Made by a program: the position numbers and the translations under genes
The notes under the pieces: model-generated
The model's database searches: none
What the model was told of the DNA's origin: nothing
The model's input: the letters and a program-made list of their open reading frames with translations, nothing else
In this document: positions 26,511 through 37,136 of the stretch, one piece after another
How positions within the stretch are numbered: position 1 is the first letter of the stretch
Layout: each line of letters begins with the position of its first letter
Origin: Vitrella brassicaformis
Taxonomy: Eukaryota > Sar > Vitrellaceae
Direction of reading: 5' to 3'
NCBI GenBank assembly: GCA_001179505.1
Contig: CDMY01000352.1
Span: forward strand, 41,827-105,826
DNA length: 64,000 bases

Positions 26511-27418
26511 TCAGAAGTGCCCATTTCGCCACCATACGTAGCTGGTGAGGTGGTTGTACTTCATCGACTCCTCCTGCAGCTGCTTGAACAGCTGCGTGAC
26601 CTCCCTGACGCGCTCCTCGGCCGCCCCCCGCTCAGTCGCAGAGGGCAGCGCCGGCACCAGGTCTTTGATCCCACACGCACTGTAGAACCGGGTCTCACCT
26701 GACAGACACGACACACAGAGAGAGCGAGAGGCACACAGATGAGATGGATATATGTGGCTTGACGGATGCACCACCTATCATGAGCTCATCAGCACTGACT
26801 GCCTCACGTGGCGGTCTGTCGCAGTCGAAGAGCTGTTTGGTGAGGTCAAGGTCGTGTGGGACGTCGAACTGGTCGCGGGAGTCATAGTAGTCGAAGAAGT
26901 AGTAGATGGTCTTGAAGCCGCACCAGATCAGACACGACAGGCACATGGAGCACGGCTCGTGGCTGCTCACAAACACACAGTCGTGGGGGTGCGGCCGCCC
27001 CTCTGCTGGCAGCGCAAAGAAGTCGATGCACGTCTGGGTCTCGCCTGAATGCATTGCACACACCACACGGCCGACACAGTAGTAAGTACGCACACAAGCC
27101 AAGCCATGCATGGCCTCGCTTCCACTCCACCTCTTTGCTGGGCTGACCGTGATAGATGGGCCCATTGTAGTCCTTGTTTGAGCCGACAATCACTGTGCTG
27201 AGGTCGCTCTTGCGCAGCACCGCCCCTCCGAATATCCTCCCGCCCTCGGCTGTGTGCTTGTGCAGCTCGGGCAGCATCTCCTTCTCCAGCAGAGATGTGA
27301 ACCGCTCAAACAGCACAGAGGGCTCCGCAGGATGCACCTCGTCTGCTGCTGCTGCCTTTGCTGCTGCCTTTGCTGCTGCGTCTTCTGCAGTCGCTGGAGT
27401 GGCAGTGCCTGTGGCCAT
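26511..27418 (-). CDS. CMP/dCMP-type zinc deaminase-fold protein (HGE variant)
   Basis: Three exons (27148-27418, 26775-27044, 26511-26698) give 242 aa. Splicing across intron 1 creates the active-site motif: the first exon ends in YH plus one base and the second supplies GETQTCIDFF, giving H90-G91-E92. The second zinc motif is SSHEPCSMCLSC (Cys122, Cys125). These are the zinc ligands and proton-shuttle Glu of the cytidine deaminase fold. FDVPHDLDLTKQLF and a Trp-rich C-terminus (YVWWRNGHF) follow. The N-terminus is Ala-rich and low complexity. HGE proteins of this fold act on free bases or nucleotides; the exact substrate is uncertain. It is divergent from the hydrolase. Confidence 0.85.
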
Positions 27419-27529
27419 CTCGATGAGTCGAGTTTTGTCCAGATCTAACAGCTGACCTCTGCAGACCTGGCAATGCCTTCAACCTCGTGCTTCAACCTCC
27501 TGCTGGGCAAGGGGCGATCTCCCCAGCTA

Positions 27530-27537
27530 AGCTCGCA
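27530..27537. promoter_or_regulatory. AGCTCGCA element, deaminase/hydrolase divergent region
   Basis: Exact copy in the context CTAAGCTCGCAGATG, 112 bp from the deaminase ATG and 89 bp from the hydrolase ATG. Confidence 0.5.
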
Positions 27538-27625
27538 GATGGGAAGGGGACGCTTCGAAGGCTGATACAAGGCAGGTGGAGGCGAGCAGTGTGCCCCTGC
27601 TGAATGAAGCGACGTCCTGGATCTC

Positions 27626-29128
27626 ATGTCCATCTCCGCTATGATTGGTGAAGCTGTGCTCTTCTCTGTCATCTCTGCACTGCTGGGAGCAGCCGGCGGT
27701 CATGCAGTGCTTCAGCGGATGCCGAGAGACCTGCGGCATACAGCTTTCGTGCCCCAAATCAGACCAGCTCGTCAGACGGTGTCGCGGAGGCGGACGTTGA
27801 TGAGTGCCGGCGTCCCCGACATCCCGCCAGAGGCGTCGCAGATCCAAGAACAGGCAGCCAAAGATCTCTTGGAAGACATCCGTGGCGTCACGCTGACCGT
27901 GCCGCCATCCATCTGCCCGCAGCAGACCCTGCAGGCCACCTATGTGCAGCTGCATGGTGACGATGATGACAAGCAGGAGAGGAGAGATCCGCCAGTGGTG
28001 CTGCTGCATGGGTTCGATTCATCGGTCTTGGAGTTCCGTCGGTTTGTCCCTTTTCTGAGAGAGGCGGGTGTCCGGGGCTGGATTGTTGATATCCATGGCT
28101 GGGGGTTCGGGCAGCTGGACGGCGGCTGTGACTTCAGCGCCGAGTCGAAGCGGCTCATGCTCTATGAGTTTTGGCGACAGGTACTGTACGCCCATCTAGA
28201 GGCACACACAGAGTGGTGGCGAGTTGGTCTCTGCAAGGGTGTTTGTTGTGCTGTTCCAACAGGTTGTTGGTGAGAGGGCGGTGTTTGTGGGAAGCAGTCT
28301 TGGCGGTTCGATAGCGCTGGACGTTGCCGCTGAACACCCCGAATGTGTGGATAAGCTGCTGCTGATCGCACCACAGGTGGGTAGCTGCTGTGAATGATCG
28401 ATGGTTGGCACACGAGCCAAGTGTCTGATTTTCCCTCAATGTCACATGGATGCAGGCGACAATGGAGGGTTTGGGTCCGCTGTCGTCGCTGCCGGACATC
28501 ATTGGCCGGCTGGGCATCAGGGTCCTCGGCAGTGTGCCACTGCGACAATTCGCAAACCAGCTGGCATACTACGACAAGGTGAGTAAGCTACCCTCCCCGC
28601 AGAACACCAGACCTCATGTGTCTGTGTTGATATCCGCAGGAGCGATTGGCGACGACTGATGCGATGCGTGTGGGCCGGCTGCACACGCTGCGGAGGGGAT
28701 GGGAGGACGCTTCTCTGTCCTTCCAGAAGAGCGGCGGATTCGCTGTTAAGGCCAAACTCAGTCGGGTCAACTGCGATGTCCAGCTGGTGTGGGGGGCCAA
28801 CGACCAGATCCTGCCGCCAGAGAGTGCACATGACGTCTTGGAAGCGCTTCAGCCACACACAAGGTGGGCGGGTGCATGAGGGAGGAACACAACCACAACT
28901 GTCTTGCTCTCGTGTGCCGTTTGTGCACCGTGCATCAGGTCTGCGCGTCTGGCCTTCATCGATCAGTGCGGTCATCTTCCACATCTCGAGAAGCCCCACG
29001 TGCTGATAGACCATTTCAGGGACTTCCTGAGGCCGCGGCAGATCAATGGCGATAGGAGGAGGGGGGCAAGGCAAGACAAAGACCAAGTGAAGACGACCTC
29101 AGTCGAGGGCTCGCGTGTTGTGGGATGA
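27626..29128 (+). CDS. Alpha/beta hydrolase, likely organelle-targeted
   Basis: Five exons (27626-28180, 28263-28376, 28456-28578, 28640-28863, 28939-29128) give 401 aa in phase. The fold is shown by VVLLHGFDSS (oxyanion HG), VFVGSSLGGSIALD (nucleophile elbow G-S-S-L-G, Ser197), VWGANDQILP (acid Asp) and DQCGHLPHLEKP (catalytic His). The triad is complete. The N-terminus is hydrophobic (AVLFSVISALLGAAGG) then basic (RMPRDLRHTAF, SRRRTLMSA), compatible with a signal plus transit peptide to a plastid, which is inference. Family members include esterases, lipases and pheophytinase-like enzymes; the substrate is not assignable. The gene is divergent from the deaminase. Confidence 0.88.
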
Positions 29129-29325
29129 GATAGCTTTTGACGATAGACACACGCGCAGACATGAGACATTAGTTTAGAGATGAAGCCAAATCAACCATTG
29201 CGCTCTTCTTCTTTTGTTTGGTGTCGGAAACACGCAATCAGACGGAACATGCTACCTTGGTCTCGCATCACACACAGCGCTGCTACAATACTCAAAGGTG
29301 TCTCACGCACACGATAGTGAGCTAG

Positions 29326-31670
29326 CTACTGGAAGATGTCATTGGTCGTGCCTCCGCCGCGGCCGAGCTGGTGCCACTTCTGGATGTCTTCGATCTTGTG
29401 TGTGTCCACCTGCTGGACTGTGTCCTCCACTATGGTCATCATGTCCTCCATACACACCTGAATACACACATATATTGCAAACACCTGTATTGATTGTCGA
29501 TTTAATGCAGTGTGGAGGGGCGTACCTGTTGGTCCCAGGGGCATCCAGCAAAATGTTTGATGAAGTCCCCCTTCTGCCAGCCATACCCATGCCACGCCTC
29601 CCCAACAGAAGGCAGATACGCATTCAAATGAGACTGAACCACGCACACACAGACAGAGAAAGACAGAGACCACTCTCCTTGCAGACAGACAGCGACCTGT
29701 CTCTGTCACTCACTCACCTGGTGGACGAACCGCACTTGTGTTGGTAATTCGCTGTCCAGGTCGCGTGTGTGGTGCGCCTCGGCGACCTTGGACACGTTCA
29801 TGAGCAGTGCGGGGGGCCCCACGATCTCCCACAGCATCATCGACTGGTCCCACGCAATGTCATGGGGGTTCATTATCACACGCTGCAATGCATCCATCCC
29901 ATCCAACACACACATAGAAATAAACGCCACCAATGAAAGCCGGCGGGGCGGGCGAATGGATGGGAGCAGACCTGGAGGAATTCTAGCGTCCAGTTAGACT
30001 GCTGGAAAATCATGACACCCGTGTTGATGCCTGAGGGCTCCTCTGCAACAAAAACCTCGCCACGGCCGTCCACACCGGGCCCAAGCATCTTCTCTCCGTA
30101 AGAGTACACGATGGCCTGGCGGACACAATTACATATACGTCCCCATTCAATGGCGGCGCTTCCTTCCTTGTCAGGCGGAACATCTCCCTACCTCCACTGG
30201 GAGTATGAGGTCAGTGAAGAAGGCGTCGCAGTCAATCCACAGCAGGATGTCGGGTGGAGGAGCCGCCGGAGTCTCATGAGTGGACAAACCTGCAGGCAGA
30301 GGAGATTGCCGTCCATCACGCGTGCATCATGCATGGCCGCTGTGTGTGTGTGTGTGAGACCGGCGAGTCTTCTGTAGGAGAGAACCAGCTTGCTGAAGTG
30401 AGCATCACGGTCTGCAGCGGAGAAAAGTACACACAAGATGAGATGGCGGTATGTAGGCAAAGAGGGAGGGTGTCACTCACCTTCCACTGGCAGTCTTTTG
30501 TGGTGAAAGTACTGATACCCATGGATGTCCGCATACAGCTACACACATACGGCAGAACACAAGTCGAAGTACCCGTCACAGCGGCACAACGTGTGTAAGC
30601 GTCCCTGCCCACCTTATGATTGGTTGTGGCTAGCTGTGGCAGGGGCGCCCCAGGGGGATAGACACAAAGGTCATGCACCTACAGACACGCACACACAGCC
30701 CACACTACCACACAATATATATACGCACACTGAAGCAGGCAGGCACATGGGTCTCCATCTCCCTACCTCTACAGTTGCGTGGGCGAGTCGGTGTGTGGTT
30801 GGCGGCGGCTCGAGATCAGGAGGGACCAGCCCCAGCTTCGTGTGCAGGGACACCAACGCGCTGCTGTAATGCACCTGCTGGTAGGGGTTGTATCGCCGTT
30901 CGTATCGGTTCTCAGGCACGCCGATGCACAGGTCTGTCTTGTTGACCTCCTGACCCTCAGACGAAAGGCAGTTGTACCAGCGACTCATGGCCTGAAGAAA
31001 GGAAAAACACAGCCAACAATGATGGAACAAGCTTTGCGCTCTGTCTGAGATACTCACCCGAATATGGAATAAGTTGCCGAGCCGCGCGAGCCCCTGACCT
31101 CTATGGTACTGCTCCAGAGAGGCGGCCAGGTCCGATGCACGGGAGAACCACTCAGCTGCCAATTGAGGGCAGGCGCGAGGGAGGGCAGGCTCGCTGGACA
31201 TCACTGCTAGGCTGATCAGCATGGCCTGAAGGAACACAAAAGAAGAAATACCCTTGTGGATGGATGGATGAATGCCTTACCTGGAGCGATTCGAGAGGAT
31301 GGGATACGTAGGTCATGGCGTGAGCCCTAAGCAGTCCTGCCATGACGACCGTCCAGTCCTGCGCTACAGCATCTTCCAGCCGAGGACAGTCCTCCTCGAG
31401 GATCTGTGTCGCCACCATCGAAAAGGCGCCTGGATCTGGCGCGCGCACAGCTGCCTCAGCGTCCTCCACCGGAGGGATCTCTTGCTGCTGGACGGGCTCC
31501 TGTGGCTCATCTTTGGCGTCATGGCTCTCCAGGATGGATCCCAGATCAGCTCTGAAGGGCTGCAGTTTCGGGATCTGGCCAGGGCGATGTGCCGCACCGG
31601 GGATTGCGAAGGACGACAGCTGAGGACGGACAGCAGGGAGGAAGCACAGGAACGTGAGAAAATGGCTCAT
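29326..31670 (-). CDS. Glycosyltransferase, GT34 (GMA12/MNN10)-like
   Basis: Eleven exons (31281-31670, 31058-31225, 30767-30991, 30613-30678, 30481-30538, 30361-30411, 30192-30289, 29972-30115, 29718-29882, 29526-29633, 29326-29457) close to 534 aa. The catalytic part has ADIHGYQYFHHK, SKLVLSYRRLA, PDILLWIDCDAFFTD (the D-x-D metal/UDP-sugar site), GINTGVMIFQQSNWTLEFL, DQSMMLWE and GDFIKHFAGCPWDQQ, the order seen in GT34 galactosyl/xylosyl/mannosyltransferases of the Golgi. The first about 20 residues (MSHFLTFLCFLPAV) look like a signal peptide or anchor, giving the expected lumenal topology. An N-terminal half of about 230 residues has no family I recognise. Only 52 bp separate its ATG from that of the next gene. 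Confidence 0.85.
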
Positions 31671-31722
31671 CGCGCGACTTGGCTCTTGGCTGTTTACGGT
31701 TGTAAATTATTCTGTCTTCGGA

Positions 31723-32478
31723 ATGGCGGCATTTTGGGCTGCATTCGCCTTGTTTGTGGCTTCTGTCGCCGCTCTGCGTCAGCAGCGAATGGAACGGTAA
31801 GCGCGAGATCTGACGAACGACGAGATCTGAAGCAATCTGAAGCCAAAAGCGGTCCTCCCTCTCTTTCAGGACGTTGGAGAGTCCCGATGTCATCGTCGGC
31901 ACACTAAAGAACATGCGCAGAACATTCTTTGACAAGGTGCGCATGATTCGAATGGATTGGATTGTGTTGATGTTTCCCTGCCTTTTCCCGCGCGCAGTTG
32001 CGTGAGGCGGAGAGAGGCGACGAAAGAAGAGAACTTCAAGGGGATCACGGAAAGTGCAGGCGATGACGCCGACCTCCAGGCATCTGCACTCGCACAGGTA
32101 CAGGTGACCCACAGGAACGTCCCTTACTCATCGTGCAGTTATCATCGTGTGCGTGTGTCGAAAACCTGTGCAGTGGCAGAAGGAACGGGACACACTCGAT
32201 GATGAGATTGCTGACACGAAGTCATACATTGAGGCAATGGAGCAGGCTTTGGATCACCTCACATTCGGTGCCTGGCGCAATGACCTGACGGACGGGGACG
32301 AGCAGCCCATCACTGCACCGAAGACAGAAAGCGTAGGCGAGAGAAGAAAACTGCAGATTGACACCGTAGCTAGACATGCGGATGTGTGTCTGTGTCATGT
32401 GTGCAGTACATGTACGAGGCCTTGGTCCAGGCTGAGTCAGTGATAGAGAGGGGCAAGAAGAGGCTCTCCCGCTCGTGA
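31723..32478 (+). CDS. Small membrane-anchored coiled-coil protein (frame conflict)
   Basis: Exons at 31723-31796, 31870-31936, 31998-32097, 32174-about 32332 and 32407-32478. The start encodes a hydrophobic head (MAAFWAAFALFVASVAALRQ) followed by MERTLESPDVIVGTLKNM. Exons 4-5 encode WQKERDTLDDEIADTKSYI and a basic end (ERGKKRLSRS). Exons 1-2 and exons 4-5 are both protein-like, but exon 3 (100 nt) joins them only with a one-base shift: in the upstream frame it stops at TGA 32050-32052, in the downstream frame it stays open. Cause unresolved: sequence error, an unusual splice, or a real mutation. No family recognised. Confidence 0.5.
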
Positions 32479-32672
32479 GCGAAATGATGTAGATAGGTGT
32501 GTGTCACTAAAGCGTATAGAGCATGGACTGATACCGATACAGATGTACATGTATCCGCTCAATCGATATCGATCGCATGTCTGTACACGTTGCAGCTGAC
32601 CAGGGAAAATCATTCAGCCACAACCAAACAAGCTTAAGGGCAACCAAAGCAGACAGACTTGAGCACGCCGCC

Positions 32673-33546
32673 ATGCGATTTCTGTTGGTGTTGATCGCCT
32701 TGGAGGCTCTCATGATGCCCGACATTGTGTCATCCCGCCACGCCTCCCACAGCCTCCCACAGTCACAAGCAGACAGCACTCGCCCTCCCAAGCGACCAAA
32801 GTGAGGAGGCGACCAATCACGAGGAGAAAGAGGATAACGAAGAGGAACAGTGAGTCTGAGACACATGTGAGAGACACACACATGCACGACCATCAGTGGC
32901 TGTCTGTCTGTCTTGCCTATGTGTCTGTGTGTCAGCGGCAGCGGTGAGTCAGTGGCTGATGTGTTGAAACAGGTGGAGGAGGAAGAAGCCAAAGAAGAAG
33001 AGTCAGCCATGAAAACACACACACACACACGATGACACATACTCACACCACATCAAATGCATCAACAGGAAGGAGTTGGCGTCTGAGAGAGAGCATCAGG
33101 AGGAGATCGCCGCCGAGCGCGAGAGTGAGGCCGACAGACAGCAAGAGGAGGAGAACGAACTCGCACAACAGCAACAACAGCCAGAGTAACCACACGACAC
33201 ACGTCACACCATTGCATCTTCACCAATGTCTCTCTAGCTCTGTCTTTGTGTGTCAGGCCTGTGCTGCCACCTGCTGCTCCTGTTGGTGCTGGTGTGCATA
33301 AAGAGAAGCCGTGCGAAGCCGCCAAACACCTCCGAAGACTCAAGAAAGAACACACCGAGGTACACATCCATCAAGAACACGCACACGTCTGTCATGTGAT
33401 TGGATGCACTTGTGTCTCTGTGTGTGCGTTTCATCGACCAGCACGTGCACGACGCAATCAAAGACATCATCGGCAGTATCATCAGCAAGGCGAGCGACGT
33501 GTCGCTGCTCTCGCAGGACGCGCTCGCCAAACCGGGCCAGCCATGA
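32673..33546 (+). CDS. Acidic secreted-looking coiled-coil protein (first exon frame uncertain)
   Basis: ATG 32673 opens a signal peptide (MRFLLVLIALEALMMPDIVSS). Later exons (to 32849, 32936-33001, 33069-33185, 33257-33359, 33442-33546) join cleanly as an acidic Glu-rich coil: QSEEATNHEEKEDNEEE, SVADVLKQVEEEEAKEE, LASEREHQEEIAAERES. They end DAIKDIIGSIISKASD before TGA 33544-33546. The signal-peptide frame hits TGA at about 32802-32804 and the acidic frame has no ATG, so the join inside 32740-32804 is not explained. No family recognised; it lies in tandem 195 bp after the previous gene. Confidence 0.45.
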
Positions 33547-33860
33547 ACGAGTGACATAAGTGCGATGCATCGATGGGTGGACGCAAGTGCGTGAGTGGAC
33601 GACAATCGTGACGACAAGAGAGAGACACGCATGTTGAATGGATGAGTGAATGAGTGTCACACGAGCGATTGTACCGGTGTAGATGAGTCGCCACATCAAA
33701 ATGCACCACATCACCACCCTCCTCTGGCGATGGATCCAACATCAGTGGCCGCAACCTGAAGCAACAGAGTAATTCCACTATTGCTGACGATATGTGAGCT
33801 GCTCACTTGATGGTCAATCAGTTGATGGTCAATCAGCTCTGCCGACCGATGGGATAGATA

Positions 33861-33906
33861 AGCGACGGTTATGGGATGCGTTATAAGCCTTCACATAACC
33901 GTCGCT
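33861..33906. repeat. Perfect 13-bp inverted repeat with 20-nt loop
   Basis: AGCGACGGTTATG (33861-33873) and CATAACCGTCGCT (33894-33906) are exact reverse complements. The right arm overlaps the left end of repeat copy A. Confidence 0.85.
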
Positions 33907-34289
33907 ATTCATTCTGTTCTCTGGTCGTTGTGGCACCTGGCGGGCAGATGGCCAGCAACGAAGCGCCAGAATGGACGGGTGAAGGTCCCTTCTGTTGCTC
34001 TGCCGCCGCCCACCAACCGCCCGCCAGACGCCACAACACCATGACACACACCGAGACAGTGAGAGAGAAATGGACAGCCACACACACATCACACAAATGT
34101 CAATCGACCAATCGCCGCCGGCAAGCACGGCCCTGGCTGCCCGTTTGTCTCTGACTGTCTCCGTCAAGGAGGCAATGCAACACCGAGAGTGTGTGGTTCG
34201 TTACACATTTCTCGTGTCGCCTGGCCCCGCCGACGCCGACAGCACAGAGACCAACAGACACACTCGCAATAGGTGAGGGGACAAACACT
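33897..34289 (+). repeat. Dispersed ~390-bp repeat, copy A
   Basis: Runs from AACCGTCGC through TTCTCTGGTCG, GGCACCTGGCGGG and GGTCCCTTCTGTTGCTCTGC to CACTCGCAATAGGTGAGG. Highly similar to copies at 37403-37783 (reverse) and 44921-45315 (same strand). Confidence 0.9.
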
Positions 34290-34391
34290 CTTTCTGTACT
34301 GTACACCCCTTCCCCCCCAAATCATCGACAACACGCACACGACCCTCTGCTTTCCCTCTCTCTCTGCCCGCACCACTCTACATGTGTCTGC

Positions 34392-35048
34392 CTATCTCGG
34401 CACTGGTTTCTTCTCCTTGCCCGCCTTGGGCCACCAGTCCGACCATGGCCACTTGATGAGGCCGTAGAAGTCGCGCAGCATCTCCAGCTGGTAAGGGGTG
34501 TAGGGGAACTGAGGCATGGGCTTGTCCATGATCTTGGGGTAGTAGGGGTGCCGCCGCACGCAGTCTTCCTTCTGCGGCAGACGCAGCCGCTCCATCAGCC
34601 ACTCAACCTCCACATCATCGCTCACCGCCCTCTGTGCCACGCACACACACACACACACAGCAGACAGGCATTTTAATCAATGAGTGCCTGCTCTCTGTGC
34701 AGACCTGTTTGTGTGTTGACTCTCCTCTCTCACCTTCAGTTCAGAGCTGCTGAGGACCGGTGTTGGGATGATGTGGGGGTCTGTGTCGGGCTCCCTCGGG
34801 TTGTTGGTGACGTTGACCTCTGCCCATTTGGTCAGTACAGGCAGGAAGGACCTCTTGCGGATGACGCGGCACTCCATGTGCCCCACCGACAGGTACCTGT
34901 CCAGCAGCCGCTCCTTGAGCTTGTTGCGGCATTGCAGCACCACCAGATCTCTGTGAACCTTTGACCGGAAGAACGCCCGCCTGCTGCCAGATGGCGTCCT
35001 CACCACGACAGATCTGGCCGTGTCAGCAAGCGCGGAAGACGTGCTCAT
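34392..35048 (-). CDS. Small basic conserved-looking protein, function unknown
   Basis: Two exons (34734-35048, 34392-34631) give 184 aa. The N-terminus is Ser/Arg-rich and lacks acids early (STSSALADTARSVVVRTPSG, RRAFFRSK), compatible with a mitochondrial presequence. The body is basic (LQCRNKLKERLLDRYL, HMECRVIRKRSFLPVL) and the C-terminus is Trp/Pro-rich and distinctive (FYGLIKWPWSDWWPKAGKEK). Composition and size resemble alveolate mitochondrial ribosome or respiratory-complex subunits, but I recognise no family. Its ATG is 84 bp from that of the divergent membrane-protein gene, with telomere-box repeats between. Confidence 0.75.
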
Positions 35049-35065
35049 GGTTGAGGCGCCTTCTG

Positions 35066-35103
35066 CTTAGGGTTCAGGATTGACAGTTTAGGGTTCAGGG
35101 TTC
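35066..35103. promoter_or_regulatory. Telomere-box repeats in an 84-bp divergent promoter
   Basis: CTTAGGGTTCAGG, GTTTAGGGTTCAGGG and TTC follow one another: three (T/C)TTAGGG/AGGG-like units between two ATGs only 84 bp apart. No AGCTCGCA element is present here. Confidence 0.45.
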
Positions 35104-35132
35104 CTATTAAACCGGAATCATGTCCGAGATGA

Positions 35133-37136
35133 ATGGAGGAGGAAAATGGCAGCAGACGAATAAGCGCGTGGGTGCGGCTCGATTCTCTTGATCACGACAA
35201 CTCACAACCTAGCTCACAACAGACAGCCCAACCCGAATCCACGCCTTTCGTCCCACCGGGTACCTCTGCCGAGCCTGCTGCTGCTGTTGCTGCTGCTGCC
35301 CCTTCTGCTGACATGACGACCAACACCGTGCCTTCATCGAATGCACAAGGCGAGGGCAAGACCGCCGCTGTTGCCGGGCCCATCTTCTGGGGCTTGATGC
35401 TCGTATGGGCACTCGCCATCATCATTCTCGGAGTAACCGGGGCAAGTGTAAGTGGAATGCCAAGATCCACGCCGTGGCGTGCATCCACTGACCGCATGGC
35501 ATATGTGCGTATTGTGGTTTGCATCTATCGGTTTGTGTTGTCAGGTGGGCCAGGACTGGTTGATCGGGCCCATCAATTTCATCTCCATCAACGCTATAAT
35601 CGCGGCGTACCTGTTTCTGCCGGCCTTCCGCAGGCACTTCAACACGCTGGACCTGCAGCTGCTCTCGTCCATACACATATGGAGGTCAGCCCAGCCAAAC
35701 TTATACTACACGCACTTACACGTCAGGAATGCAGGCACGGGACGGGCGCGCCTCTCTCTCTGTCTGTGTGTCTTCAGGATCATCCCAGGTGTCCTGTTTT
35801 TCTACTACGGCTTCGTCAAGGGCTCCCTGCCGCACTTCTTTACATGGGCCGCAGGCACCGGCGACATCCTGGTGTGTACACATGTGCGTGTGTGTGCGAT
35901 GCATGAATCTGGCATTGCTCTGCTGCTGTGCTTTCTTCAGGTCGGTGTGGTGGCGCTGCCGATCGCCCTGATGCCCCTGTCATCGGCCGACCGCCTCACG
36001 GCCACCGAGCGCCGCCAGCGGCGTAGCTTCCTGCTGACCTTCACGGTGTTTGCGCTGTGCGACTGGGTGGTGGCTGTGGGCAGCGGCATCGGCTCCAACA
36101 TCCTCACAGTGCCCAAGATCGAGACCCTCACGACCTTCCCTCTGTTCTTCGTGCCGGCCTTCCAGGCGCCCTTCAATGGCGCCATCACCATCCTCACTCT
36201 CATCCGACTCATCCGTGGTGTCGAGGAGGTGACCGTCAGCAAGAGAGCGGCCGAGGACAGAGAGAGGGAGGGGGAGACCAGGCCGGCTGCTGTCACGACG
36301 GCATCGGTCGTCGGCATAGTCTTCTTTACCTTCTGGTCGATGTGGGCAATGGCTGCCTGGGTGCTGGCGTCCACCGGCGTGACGGCGATGCTCCACACGG
36401 GAGCGACGCCGGCTGTGGTGGCGAGCTTCTCTATTGTCCAGACGCTCGTGTATTTCTGTGGGTGGTTTGGCTTCCGTGAGTTCGTGCACTCGCTCAACCT
36501 GCAGGCCGTTGCTGCATACAATATGTGGAGGTGGGAGAGCCGCACGGGCAAATCGTTGACGATGCCTCATCCATTTGGTATGTCGGTGTGTGTTGGTCTT
36601 CAGGTTGCCAGCGGGGATAAGTTTCCTGTATTACGGCCTCGTGTCGTCCAAGTCGACACTGCCAGTCATGTTTGGGTGGAACGCGGGCATCGGCGACGTG
36701 GTGCACGGCCTCTGGGCATTCGTCATGGCCTTCATACCGCACCCACAGGTAGGTAGATCAACACACAGCATAGCCAGACAACCACACACATGCCGTGGAT
36801 TGGATGTCTGCGCGCCTCCTTTGGTTTCTTCAGGACGTCGGTCTGGTGCTGTCGCCTCCGGGTGCATCGTCGGCCGCTGGCAAGAAGGATGGCTACGACA
36901 CTCTGGCACTGTGGTGCCACCGTGCTCACGTCGCCTTCCACATTGCGGGTTTAGCCGAGTTCGTGCTGCCGATGATGACAGGCATGCTGAGCTGGCAGCT
37001 CGGCAACCCGCTGGCCAACCACCTGATGCATTTCCCAATTGTTTTGATCCCCTGGGTGGGCGTGGCCTCCACACTGCCGCAGCACGTATATGTGTTGCAC
37101 CGGCTGCTGACCAAGACATTCGCAGCGGAGGCGTAG
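35133..37136 (+). CDS. Polytopic membrane protein built from a tandem internal duplication
   Basis: Six exons (35133-35447, 35545-35684, 35778-35871, 35941-36530, 36604-36748, 36834-37136) give 528 aa in phase. After about 85 soluble residues there are many hydrophobic helices in two homologous halves. Half 1 has RIIPGVLFFYYGFVKGSLP, then WAAGTGDILVG (from residue 152). Half 2 has RLPAGISFLYYGLVSSKSTL, then WNAGIGDVVHG (from residue 380). Each unit starts at an exon boundary of identical phase after a Trp-Arg. The R-x-x-x-G ... LP ... AGxGD pattern resembles single-copy bacterial membrane proteins of unknown function. No charged residues suggest a particular ion; function unknown. Confidence 0.82.

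Larger units (their letters stand above)
33547..34391. other. Convergent intergenic region with hairpin and dispersed repeat copy A
   Basis: Contains the 13-bp inverted repeat (33861-33906) and one copy of the 390-bp repeat family (33897-34289). No coding sequence supported. Confidence 0.6.
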
